Positions 1 to 5,640 of a DNA stretch of 8,467 nt are shown one piece after another. The DNA comes from Actinomycetes bacterium. Lineage in GTDB: Bacteria; Actinomycetota; Actinomycetes; Propionibacteriales; Nocardioidaceae. Under the pieces are notes generated by a model that saw only the letters and a list, made by a program, of their open reading frames with translations, searched no databases and had not been told where the DNA came from. The position numbers were made by a program, and so were the translations under genes. Where the stretch lies: NCBI GenBank assembly GCA_029779385.1, contig JAKPAQ010000350.1, forward strand, positions 1 through 8,467. Direction: 5' to 3'. How positions within the stretch are numbered: the first letter of the stretch is position 1; each line of letters opens with the position of its first letter.

Positions 1-131
1 GTAAGGGGCAGCCGGTCAAGGTTCTCGGTGGGGGAGACATCAACGTGGCGGTCCAAGTGTCCGCCGACAAGGTGTCTGCTTCGGCCAAGTCCAAGATCGA
101 AGCTGCTGGCGGTTCGGTCACCGTTTCCTGA
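1..131 (+). CDS. rplO: Large ribosomal subunit protein uL15, C-terminal part (5' end outside window)
   Basis: Only the last 42 codons are present, read in the frame starting at base 3 and ending at TGA 129-131. The peptide has the typical L15 C-terminus: a KVLGGGDI turn, then a segment ending with [16 protein letters not shown], where the AK-KIEAAGG signature is nearly invariant in bacterial L15. L15 is a late-assembly protein of the 50S subunit that contacts 23S rRNA. It is normally the last ribosomal protein before secY in spc operons, which matches the next gene here. The gene end is intact. The spacer to secY is about 120 bases and holds a strong hairpin, so rplO may be the end of one transcription unit. 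Identity is secure from sequence and position. Confidence 0.95.
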   Translation, partial: KGQPVKVLGGGDINVAVQVSADKVSASAKSKIEAAGGSVTVS

Positions 132-167
132 TTGCAGGAGCGATGTCCGCAACCAAGCGAACCTGAT

Positions 168-205
168 ACGGGCGGGTTCTCCGATACGGAGAACCCGCCC
201 GTTTC
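168..205 (+). terminator. Terminator-like hairpin between rplO and secY
   Basis: Bases 168-183 (ACGGGCGGGTTCTCCG) and 187-202 are perfect reverse complements with a 3-base loop (ATA), giving an uninterrupted 16-bp stem. The 3' arm runs into GTTTCG, so the T run is only three bases. The shape is that of an intrinsic terminator with the weak U tract often seen in high-GC actinobacteria. It could be a full terminator of the upstream ribosomal genes, a partial one that lowers secY-adk-map expression, or an RNA processing and stability element. The sequence alone does not say which. No convincing promoter is visible between it and secY. Confidence 0.6.
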
Positions 206-253
206 GCGCACTGTTACAGTCAGTCGGCGTATGCCGTTAATGGGAGGAAATCC

Positions 254-1558
254 GTGCTTAGAGTCTTCGTGAACGCATTCAGGACACCTGATCTGCGTCG
301 CAAGATCCTTTTTGTTTTGGGGATCATTGTGCTCTTCCGTCTCGGCTCTGTCGTGCCGGCGCCTGGTGTTCACGTGCCAAACGTTCGCGAGTGCATCGAC
401 GTTGCTGCCGGTGGCGACGACGCGGGCCTGTTCGCCCTAATTAACGTGTTCTCCGGCGGCGCGCTGCTGAAGTTGACGGTTTTCGCGCTCGGCATCATGC
501 CGTACATCACCGCGAGCATCATCTTGCAGTTGCTCGTGGTGGTAATTCCGCGCCTGGAAGCCCTCAAGAAAGAGGGACAGTCCGGCCAAACGAAGATCAC
601 CCAATACACCCGTTACTTGACTGTCGGCTTGGCGATTTTGCAGGCCACCGGCATCGTGGCGCTGGCTCGCAGCGGCCAACTGTTCGGCAGCCAGTGCAAA
701 CTGCCACTGCTTTATAACGAAGACAGCATCCTTGCCTTCCTGCTGGTTGTGCTGACCATGGTTGCCGGCACGACCGTCATCATGTGGCTCGGCGAATTGA
801 TCACTGATCGTGGCGTCGGCAACGGCATGTCGATCTTGATCTTTACCCAAGTTGTCGCAACGTTCCCCGGTTCGATGTGGAACATCCGCGAATCAAAAGG
901 CTGGGCAACCTTCGCGGTCGTCGTCGCGGTCGGTCTGGCTGTTGTGGTCTTCGTCATCTTCATGGAACAGGCGCAACGTCGCATACCGGTCCAGTACGCC
1001 AAGAAGATGGTCGGCCGGCGGATGTTCGGCGGTACCTCGACCTACATTCCGTTGAAGGTCAACCAGGCCGGCATCATCCCGGTGATCTTCGCGTCGAGTT
1101 TGCTGTACCTGCCGGCGCTCTACATCAACTTCAATGGCGACTCGAAACTTGCCGCTTGGATCAACGACCACTTCGTCGCTGGCGATAGTCCGATCTACAT
1201 GGTCACGTTCTTCGCGTTGATCGTTTTCTTCACTTACTTCTACGTTTCGATCACCTTCAACCCTGAAGAGGTCGCTGACAACATGAAGAAGTACGGCGGC
1301 TTCATTCCAGGTATCCGCGCCGGTAAGCCGACCCAGGACTACTTGGCCTACGTACTCAGCCGCATCACTGCACCCGGTGCGGTCTATCTTGGTTTGATTG
1401 CGCTCATCCCGATGGTCGCAATCGCTTTGGTCGGCGCGAACCAGAACTTCCCATTCGGCGGCACGACAATCTTGATTATCGTCGGCGTCGGTTTGGATAC
1501 GGTCAAGCAGATCGAGAGCCAACTGCAGCAACGTAACTACGAAGGGTTCCTCAAGTAA
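254..1558 (+). CDS. secY: Protein translocase channel subunit SecY
   Basis: SecY (434 aa, the usual length) forms the protein-conducting pore of the SecYEG translocon in the cytoplasmic membrane. It exports unfolded preproteins with SecA and inserts membrane proteins co-translationally. The first membrane segment is at about residues 18-36. The plug/TM2 region is at about 66-94 and includes MPYITASIILQLL (82-94), the first SecY signature. The second signature, IMWLGELITDRGVGNGMSILIF, lies at 176-197. The C5 loop after NPEEVADNMKKYGG carries PGIRAGKP (352-359). Its Arg355 corresponds to the Arg needed for SecA-driven transport in E. coli SecY. The start is GTG 254, with GGGAGG (242-247) six bases upstream. 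The TAA stop overlaps the adk ATG by one base, so the two are probably translationally coupled. No internal defect is seen. Confidence 0.98.
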   Translation: MLRVFVNAFRTPDLRRKILFVLGIIVLFRLGSVVPAPGVHVPNVRECIDVAAGGDDAGLFALINVFSGGALLKLTVFALGIMPYITASIILQLLVVVIPRLEALKKEGQSGQTKITQYTRYLTVGLAILQATGIVALARSGQLFGSQCKLPLLYNEDSILAFLLVVLTMVAGTTVIMWLGELITDRGVGNGMSILIFTQVVATFPGSMWNIRESKGWATFAVVVAVGLAVVVFVIFMEQAQRRIPVQYAKKMVGRRMFGGTSTYIPLKVNQAGIIPVIFASSLLYLPALYINFNGDSKLAAWINDHFVAGDSPIYMVTFFALIVFFTYFYVSITFNPEEVADNMKKYGGFIPGIRAGKPTQDYLAYVLSRITAPGAVYLGLIALIPMVAIALVGANQNFPFGGTTILIIVGVGLDTVKQIESQLQQRNYEGFLK

Positions 1559-2121
1559 TGCGACTGCTCATCATGGGTCCGCCCGGCGCGGGCAAGGGGA
1601 CACAAGCCGTAGCGCTCGCTGAGCGCATCAACGGCGCGCACATTTCTACCGGTGACATCTTCCGGGCGAACGTCGCGGCCGAGACCGAACTTGGCGTGAC
1701 GGCCAAGCGGTACATGGACGCGGGCGAATACGTGCCCGACGAAGTCACCAACGCGATGGTTGCGGACCGACTCAGCCAAGACGATGCACGCACCGCCTTC
1801 TTGCTCGATGGATACCCGCGGACGCTCGATCAGGTCGCCAAACTAGACGAGATCTTGGCCGGTATCGGCAGTGAACTTGACGGCGTGGTCGCATTGACCG
1901 TCGAAAGTGATGAACTGATTGCTCGTTTGCTTGAGCGAGCGAAGGTCAGCGGCCGCACCGACGACACCGAAGATGTCATCCGTCACCGCCAAGAGGTGTA
2001 CTTGGCCGAGACCGAACCGCTCCTCGCGGTTTACCGCGAGCGCGGCTTGTTGTTCGAGGTCGATGGCATGGGCACGCCCGACGAGGTAGGCCAGCGCGTT
2101 GCCGCTGCCCTGCCTGCCTGA
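1558..2121 (+). CDS. adk: Adenylate kinase, short-LID form
   Basis: This 187-aa cytosolic enzyme catalyses ATP + AMP = 2 ADP and keeps adenine nucleotides in balance. Visible motifs are the Walker A loop GPPGAGKGT (7-15), TGD and Arg36 of the AMP-binding domain, and the family signature FLLDGYPRT (81-89) with Arg88. A short LID follows, with arginines at 127, 133, 142 and 144. It lacks the roughly 27-residue insert and the zinc-binding cysteines of long-form bacterial kinases; short forms are usual in actinobacteria. The ATG at 1558 shares its A with the secY stop (TAATG). GAAGGG at 1541-1546, inside the end of secY, is the probable ribosome binding site. This arrangement suggests translational coupling with secY. 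Placement between secY and map is the standard one. Confidence 0.98.
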   Translation: MRLLIMGPPGAGKGTQAVALAERINGAHISTGDIFRANVAAETELGVTAKRYMDAGEYVPDEVTNAMVADRLSQDDARTAFLLDGYPRTLDQVAKLDEILAGIGSELDGVVALTVESDELIARLLERAKVSGRTDDTEDVIRHRQEVYLAETEPLLAVYRERGLLFEVDGMGTPDEVGQRVAAALPA

Positions 2122-2143
2122 GTTGCAAGTTCTTTAGCGAATC

Positions 2144-2974
2144 GTGTTCAGCGAGTCGATCGAACTAAAAACACCAGCCCAGATCGTCTCCATGCGAGCA
2201 GCCGGACTGGTAGTTGCTCGAACGCTGGAGGCGCTGCGCCCCCGGGTGGTTCCTGGTGTGACCACTGCTGAGCTCGATCAGTTCTGCCGCGAGCGGCTCG
2301 CCGCCGAGGGGGCAACGTCTAACTTCCTGAACTATCACGGGTTCCCCGCGACGATCTGTATCTCGGTAAATGACGAGATCGTGCACGGAATTCCGGGCAG
2401 TCGCACGATTTCTGACGGCGATCTTGTTTCGTTGGATTTCGGCGCAATTGTTGACGGCTGGCACGGCGATTCGGCGATCACGGTCGAAGTTGGGAACACC
2501 AGCGCCGAAGTGGCTGAACTGAACCGCGTCACCGAAGAAGCACTCTGGCGCGGAATTGCGGCCGCCAAAATAGGCGGCAAAGTTGGCGACATCTCGCACG
2601 CGGTCGGTTCGTACGTGAAGTCCCAAGCCAAACTTTCGGGTGGGCGGTACGGCATCACTGAAGGCTTTACCGGCCACGGCATCGGTTCGGCACTGCACCA
2701 ATCCCCGGACGTGCCAAACACCGGACGGCGAGGCAAGGGCGCAAAGATCGTCGCCGGGATGGCATTGGCGATTGAACCGATGATCACCTTGGGCACTTCG
2801 CGCGCGGCAATCCTTGAGGACGAGTGGACGGCGGTCACCACCGACGGCACTTGGGCCGCGCACCACGAACACACGATCACGGTCACCGAAACCGGAGTTT
2901 GGGTGTTGACTGCACTCGACGGCGGCGCGGCCAGGTTGGCCGAACTGGGCGTGCCTTGCGGCGCGCCCACCTGA
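2144..2974 (+). CDS. map: Methionine aminopeptidase, type I
   Basis: The protein (276 aa) removes the initiator Met from nascent proteins with small second residues, after deformylation. It is a cytosolic dinuclear-metal enzyme. The expected metal ligands are all visible: Asp98 (in SLDFG), Asp109 (in HGDS), His178 (in TGHGIG), Glu211 (in AIEPM) and Glu242 (in HHEHT). His81 in VHGIPG matches the substrate-contacting His79 of the E. coli enzyme. There is no N-terminal SH3-like or zinc-finger extension, so this is the compact type Ia form. The start is GTG 2144: an in-frame TAG at 2135-2137 excludes anything upstream, and the next Met (codon 17) would cut into the conserved N-terminus. No clear Shine-Dalgarno precedes the GTG. 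The gap from adk is 22 bases, so the genes are probably co-transcribed. Confidence 0.96.
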   Translation: MFSESIELKTPAQIVSMRAAGLVVARTLEALRPRVVPGVTTAELDQFCRERLAAEGATSNFLNYHGFPATICISVNDEIVHGIPGSRTISDGDLVSLDFGAIVDGWHGDSAITVEVGNTSAEVAELNRVTEEALWRGIAAAKIGGKVGDISHAVGSYVKSQAKLSGGRYGITEGFTGHGIGSALHQSPDVPNTGRRGKGAKIVAGMALAIEPMITLGTSRAAILEDEWTAVTTDGTWAAHHEHTITVTETGVWVLTALDGGAARLAELGVPCGAPT

Positions 2975-3017
2975 GCGCGCTCCTTGACCTGTTGGTTGTT
3001 AAGGGCAGACTTGGGCC

Positions 3018-3434
3018 ATGCGTTCAGTTCTTCTCGGGTTTGCGGTAGCCGCAACCCTTCTAGTTGGCGGCTGCGGTAGCGCCAATCCAAGCTCGGGAGC
3101 TGGTGGCTCAGAGGCCAGCGCAAGCCAGACCGAACTGGCCGCTCAACAATCGCTGCGGTCGTACCTGTTGGCGGCCGACGCCGGTGACTGCGACGCACTG
3201 AAGGTAGTCGTACTGACCCCGCGCGACGTCGATTGTGACCAGGTCGCTGAGGCCGCCGGCCTATGGAGTGAGGGCGACAACGACTTGGCATCCTTGCCGA
3301 TGGCGGCCGAAGTCAGCGACGAAAGCGCCATCGTGACGGTGACTTGGCATGATGGTTCGAAGGACTCTTGGGATTTGCAACGGGTTGAAGGTAAGTGGCT
3401 CGTGCTGGACGCGGACTCAGCAGACGACAGCTGA
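3018..3434 (+). CDS. Predicted small lipoprotein, possibly NTF2-like
   Basis: I do not recognise a named family. The 138-aa product begins with a short lipoprotein signal: Arg2, a hydrophobic stretch 4-17 and a lipobox LVGGC with Cys19 as the likely acylated residue. A flexible Ser/Gly/Ala-rich linker follows (20-43). The mature domain (about 44-133) starts with an amphipathic helix (QQSLRSYLLAADAGDCDAL), has Cys58 and Cys73 that could pair, and ends in strands SAIVTVTWHDG and WDLQRVEGKWLVLD. That layout, with the closing GKW-V strand, resembles NTF2-like/DUF4878-type extracytoplasmic domains, but this is a pattern guess. It would be anchored on the outer face of the cytoplasmic membrane. It lies 43 bases after map, with no good ribosome binding site; the nearest purine run, AAGGG (3001-3005), is 12 bases away. 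Reading frame, signal peptide and codon use support a real gene; the function is unknown. Confidence 0.8.
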   Translation: MRSVLLGFAVAATLLVGGCGSANPSSGAGGSEASASQTELAAQQSLRSYLLAADAGDCDALKVVVLTPRDVDCDQVAEAAGLWSEGDNDLASLPMAAEVSDESAIVTVTWHDGSKDSWDLQRVEGKWLVLDADSADDS

Positions 3435-3445
3435 CCTGCCCCGAT

Positions 3446-3475
3446 TTGGGTCTTTTGCCGGGCACAGCGTAGACT
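3446..3475 (+). promoter_or_regulatory. Candidate sigma-70-type promoter for infA and the alpha operon
   Basis: TTGGGT (3446-3451) and TAGACT (3470-3475) stand 18 bases apart. They match a vegetative promoter with a fair -35 and a good actinobacterial -10 (TANNNT). Transcription would start near 3482, about 100 bases before the infA ATG, leaving a 5' UTR that contains the palindrome at 3499-3540. It lies just after the lipoprotein gene, where a new unit would be expected. This is an inference from sequence only. Confidence 0.45.
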
Positions 3476-3498
3476 TGTGTGTCGGCCTTGTCAGGTCC

Positions 3499-3540
3499 GT
3501 GTCCCCACGCCTTTGGGATCCCAATTTTGGGATGGGACAC
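3499..3540 (+). repeat. Nested inverted repeats in the infA leader
   Basis: Three related 7-mers sit in alternating orientation: TTGGGAT (3513-3519), ATCCCAA (3518-3524) and TTGGGAT (3527-3533). The first two form a perfect 12-bp palindrome (3513-3524). The second and third form a hairpin with a 2-base centre, too tight for RNA unless one or two pairs open. An outer pair, GTGTCCC (3499-3505) with GGGACAC (3534-3540), could enclose the second arrangement. The middle element cannot pair with both neighbours at once. This could be a protein-binding site in DNA or a switchable RNA leader; no known element is recognised. Confidence 0.55.
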
Positions 3541-3584
3541 AGTCGTGCCTAGGTCGATCAGACGAGAAGAAGAAGTTGAGGTGT

Positions 3585-3806
3585 ATGGCGAAAAAAGAAG
3601 GCGTCATCGAAATGGAGGGCTCGGTAGTCGAGGCCCTGCCTAACGCGATGTTCCGGGTCGAACTGGCCAATGGTCACAAGGTCCTGGCGCACATCAGCGG
3701 AAAGATGCGCCAGCACTACATCCGCATCCTCCCTGAGGATCGGGTAGTGGTCGAACTTTCGCCGTACGATCTCAGCCGCGGTCGGATCGTCTATCGCTAC
3801 AAGTAA
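3585..3806 (+). CDS. infA: Translation initiation factor IF-1
   Basis: IF-1 (73 aa, the normal length) is a single OB-fold protein. It binds the A-site region of the 30S subunit and supports IF-2 and IF-3 during initiation. The whole sequence is the conserved family: [12 protein letters not shown] at the start, [15 protein letters not shown] (17-31), [19 protein letters not shown] (36-54) and the terminal GRIVYRYK (66-73). The start is ATG 3585. An in-frame upstream extension to 3477 is possible but would add 36 non-conserved residues and is rejected. GAGG (3578-3581) is only three bases from the ATG, and a purine-rich run (3564-3575) may also contribute to ribosome binding. It is followed by rpmJ after 52 bases, as is standard. 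Confidence 0.98.
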   Translation: MAKKEGVIEMEGSVVEALPNAMFRVELANGHKVLAHISGKMRQHYIRILPEDRVVVELSPYDLSRGRIVYRYK

Positions 3807-3858
3807 GAATCCAACTAAATAATCCACGTTCAGTTCGTACCGAAGAGAGAGCTTCTCG

Positions 3859-3972
3859 ATGAAGGTCAACCCGAGCGTGAAGAAGATCTGTGACAAGTGC
3901 AAGGTGATTCGTCGCCACGGCCGCGTCATGGTCATCTGCGAAAACCCGCGTCACAAGCAGCGTCAAGGCTGA
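3859..3972 (+). CDS. rpmJ: Large ribosomal subunit protein bL36, zinc-binding form
   Basis: This short gene encodes 37 residues, starting [15 protein letters not shown] and ending HKQRQG. Cys11, Cys14, Cys27 and His32 form the zinc-ribbon ligands of the C+ type of L36, the form replaced by a zinc-free paralogue under zinc limitation in many actinobacteria. L36 is the smallest 50S protein and binds 23S rRNA near L6 and L16. The ATG at 3859 is preceded by GAAGAGAGAG (3842-3851) as a plausible ribosome binding site. The infA-rpmJ-rpsM order is canonical. A 183-base structured spacer follows, unusually long for this operon. Confidence 0.97.
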   Translation: MKVNPSVKKICDKCKVIRRHGRVMVICENPRHKQRQG

Positions 3973-3989
3973 AAAGCCAAGACCTGTGA

Positions 3990-4127
3990 GTGTTTGCGAA
4001 GCAGGCATCTTCTTCAACGCAACACCACTGAACATCTGACGGCTCACTTCCAACTCGGAAGTGTTACCTCCGGCGCAGAGGCCGGAGCCCAATCGAGGCG
4101 ATTGGGATGCCCCAGGTGACGACACCT
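3990..4127 (+). promoter_or_regulatory. Structured RNA leader of rpsM: run of stem-loops
   Basis: The rpmJ-rpsM spacer holds at least four, probably five, successive inverted repeats. The first is GTGTTTGCG (3990-3998) with CGCAACAC (4018-4025), with one bulged T and a 19-base loop. The second is CACTTCC (4045-4051) with GGAAGTG (4057-4063), loop AACTC. The third is CTCCGGC (4068-4074) with GCCGGAG (4081-4087), loop GCAGAG. The fourth is CCCAATCG (4088-4095) with CGATTGGG (4099-4106), loop AGG. The fifth is AGGTG (4114-4118) with CACCT (4123-4127), loop ACGA. Stems three and four abut without a gap and could stack. There is no T run, so this is not a simple terminator. By analogy with S4 control of the alpha operon in enterobacteria, an autoregulatory leader is a reasonable guess; an RNase processing region is an alternative. 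Confidence 0.55.
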
Positions 4128-4155
4128 CTGCCGAACCGAAAGGAACTGCCAGCAC

Positions 4156-4524
4156 ATGGCACGCCTCGTCGGAGTGGATCTACCGCGTGAAAAGCGCGTG
4201 GAGATCGCACTCACGTACATATTTGGGGTCGGTCGCACTCGTGCGGTCGAGACCCTCGCTGCAACCGGCATCGATCCGAACACCCGTGTTCACGAGTTGA
4301 ACGACGACCAGCTCGTCGCTCTTCGTGACCACATCGAAGCGAACTACCAGGTCGAGGGTGACCTGCGTCGCGAGATTACCGGAGACATTCGCCGCAAGAT
4401 GGAGATCGGCTCGTACCAGGGCCGCCGTCACCGTGCGCACCTGCCCGTTCGCGGACAGCGCACCAAGACCAATGCGCGTACCCGTAAGGGCCCCAAGCGC
4501 ACCGTCTCCGGAAAGAAGAAGTGA
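4156..4524 (+). CDS. rpsM: Small ribosomal subunit protein uS13
   Basis: S13 (122 aa) sits in the head of the 30S subunit, contacts the P-site tRNA and makes the inter-subunit bridges to L5. The N-terminal helix-turn-helix part begins [21 protein letters not shown] and includes the conserved GVGRTRA (24-30). The C-terminal signature [20 protein letters not shown] (91-110) is intact, followed by a basic tail ending GKKK that reaches the tRNA. The start is ATG 4156, with AAAGGA (4139-4144) 11 bases upstream, directly after the stem-loop region. rpsK starts 8 bases after the stop, so the two are co-translated. Confidence 0.98.
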   Translation: MARLVGVDLPREKRVEIALTYIFGVGRTRAVETLAATGIDPNTRVHELNDDQLVALRDHIEANYQVEGDLRREITGDIRRKMEIGSYQGRRHRAHLPVRGQRTKTNARTRKGPKRTVSGKKK

Positions 4525-4532
4525 GGTAGTCG

Positions 4533-4931
4533 ATGCCCCCGAAGAATTCCGGCGCTAAGAAGACGCGCCGCAAGGAGAAGAAGAACATCGCTCAGGGCGA
4601 AGCCCACATCAAGAGCACGTTCAACAACACGCACGTGACGATCACCGACCCAACGGGTGCGGTTATCTCGTGGGCTTCCGGCGGAACTGTCGGTTTCAAA
4701 GGCTCGCGCAAGTCGACTCCCTACGCCGCCGGTATGGCTGCCGAGGCTGCGGGTCGTCAGGCAATGGATCACGGCATGAAGAAGGTCGACGTTTTCGTGA
4801 AGGGTCCGGGTTCGGGCCGCGAGACGGCGATCCGGTCGCTCAGTGGAATCGGCCTCGAGGTCGGCACCATTTCCGACGTGACTCCCAGCCCGCACAACGG
4901 CTGCCGTCCGCCCAAGCACCGTCGCCTCTGA
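4533..4931 (+). CDS. rpsK: Small ribosomal subunit protein uS11
   Basis: S11 (132 aa) lies on the 30S platform, where it lines the E-site and mRNA exit region with S7 and S18. The basic N-terminal extension (about 1-20, rich in Lys/Arg) precedes the conserved core: [18 protein letters not shown] (25-42), [13 protein letters not shown] (54-66) and [13 protein letters not shown] (91-103). The terminal signature [17 protein letters not shown] (116-132) is complete. This signature includes the Asn-Gly pair (122-123) that is isomerised to isoaspartate in E. coli S11. ATG 4533 follows rpsM by 8 bases. TGAGG (4522-4526) serves as ribosome binding site and overlaps the rpsM stop codon. Confidence 0.98.
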   Translation: MPPKNSGAKKTRRKEKKNIAQGEAHIKSTFNNTHVTITDPTGAVISWASGGTVGFKGSRKSTPYAAGMAAEAAGRQAMDHGMKKVDVFVKGPGSGRETAIRSLSGIGLEVGTISDVTPSPHNGCRPPKHRRL

Positions 4932-4967
4932 GCTTCGGTCTTCGACTTTCTTCAAGGAGTAAGAACC

Positions 4968-5576
4968 ATGGCCCGTTACACCGGACCTCTCACCAAGAAG
5001 TCACGCCGCCTCGGCGTTGACCTCGTTGGTGGGGACAAGGCTTTCGAGCGCCGTCCTTACGCCCCCGGCCAGCATGGCCGCGCGCGCGTCAAGGAATCGG
5101 AATACCGCACCCAGCTGCAGGAAAAGCAGAAGGCGCGTTACACCTACGGCGTTCTGGAAAAGCAATTTCGCAAGTACTACGAGACCGCTTCGCGTCGCCC
5201 CGGCAAGACCGGCGACAACCTGTTGATCCTGCTGGAAAGCCGGCTCGACAACGTTGTTTACCGCTCTGGCCTAGCGCGCACGCGTCGCCACGCCCGCCAG
5301 TTGGTTACCCACGGACACTTCGTGGTCAACGGCGTGAAGACGAACATCCCGTCCTTCCAGGTCAGCAAGCACGACATCATCGACGTGCGGACCAAGAGCC
5401 TGGAAATGTCGCCGTTCATCATTGCCCGCGAGACCCACGACTCTGACGTGGTTCCCGGCTGGCTCGATGTCGCTCCTGACCGTGGACGGATCCTGGTTCA
5501 CCAGCGTCCGGTACGCGAGCAGATCGTCGTCCCGATCTCCGAACAGCTCATCGTCGAGTACTACTCGAAGATCTGA
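4968..5576 (+). CDS. rpsD: Small ribosomal subunit protein uS4
   Basis: S4 (202 aa) is a primary 16S rRNA-binding protein of the 30S body. It nucleates assembly, forms the mRNA entry with S3 and S5, and in several bacteria represses its own operon by binding mRNA. The N-terminal domain starts MARYTGPLTKKSRRLG and has no cysteines, so it is the zinc-free form. The S4 RNA-binding fold begins at SRLDNVVYRSGLARTRRHAR (91-110) and continues with QLVTHGHFVVNG (111-122), all strongly conserved. ATG 4968 has a good ribosome binding site, AAGGAG (4954-4959). The gene sits 36 bases after rpsK in the standard alpha-operon order. If autoregulation exists here, the stem-loop region before rpsM would be the likely target. 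Confidence 0.98.
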   Translation: MARYTGPLTKKSRRLGVDLVGGDKAFERRPYAPGQHGRARVKESEYRTQLQEKQKARYTYGVLEKQFRKYYETASRRPGKTGDNLLILLESRLDNVVYRSGLARTRRHARQLVTHGHFVVNGVKTNIPSFQVSKHDIIDVRTKSLEMSPFIIARETHDSDVVPGWLDVAPDRGRILVHQRPVREQIVVPISEQLIVEYYSKI

Positions 5577-5640
5577 GTTTCGTTCCACTTCATCCAACTA
5601 CCCGGCCCTCATATAACGGTTGGTCCGGAAAGGAAGAAAA

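Noticed and set aside
28..240. A 70-codon + strand frame between rplO and secY
   Set aside because: It runs out of frame through the rplO end and the hairpin; its Arg/Ser/Pro-rich peptide has no features of a real protein.
893..1531. A 212-codon open frame on the - strand within secY
   Set aside because: Its peptide is Asp/Arg/Val-rich low-information sequence typical of an antisense shadow; secY has all family signatures over the same bases.
2335..3291. A 318-codon - strand frame across the map end and the lipoprotein gene
   Set aside because: Very rich in Pro, Arg and Ser with no motif, and it overlaps the certain map gene. It does weaken the case for the lipoprotein slightly, but the signal peptide, lipobox and domain pattern favour the + strand.
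3477..3584. N-terminal extension of IF-1 by 36 residues
   Set aside because: IF-1 is almost always 72-73 residues and starts MAKKEG or similar; the extension would cover the palindromic leader and the ribosome binding site.
4061..4300. A 79-codon + strand frame over the rpsM leader
   Set aside because: It overlaps rpsM in another frame, covers the stem-loops, lacks a ribosome binding site and has no recognisable motif.
5620..5640. TTG start giving RpoA seven extra residues
   Set aside because: The ATG at 5641 has AAAGGA at ideal spacing, and the protein then begins MLIAQRP as in relatives; the TTG start has no ribosome binding site.
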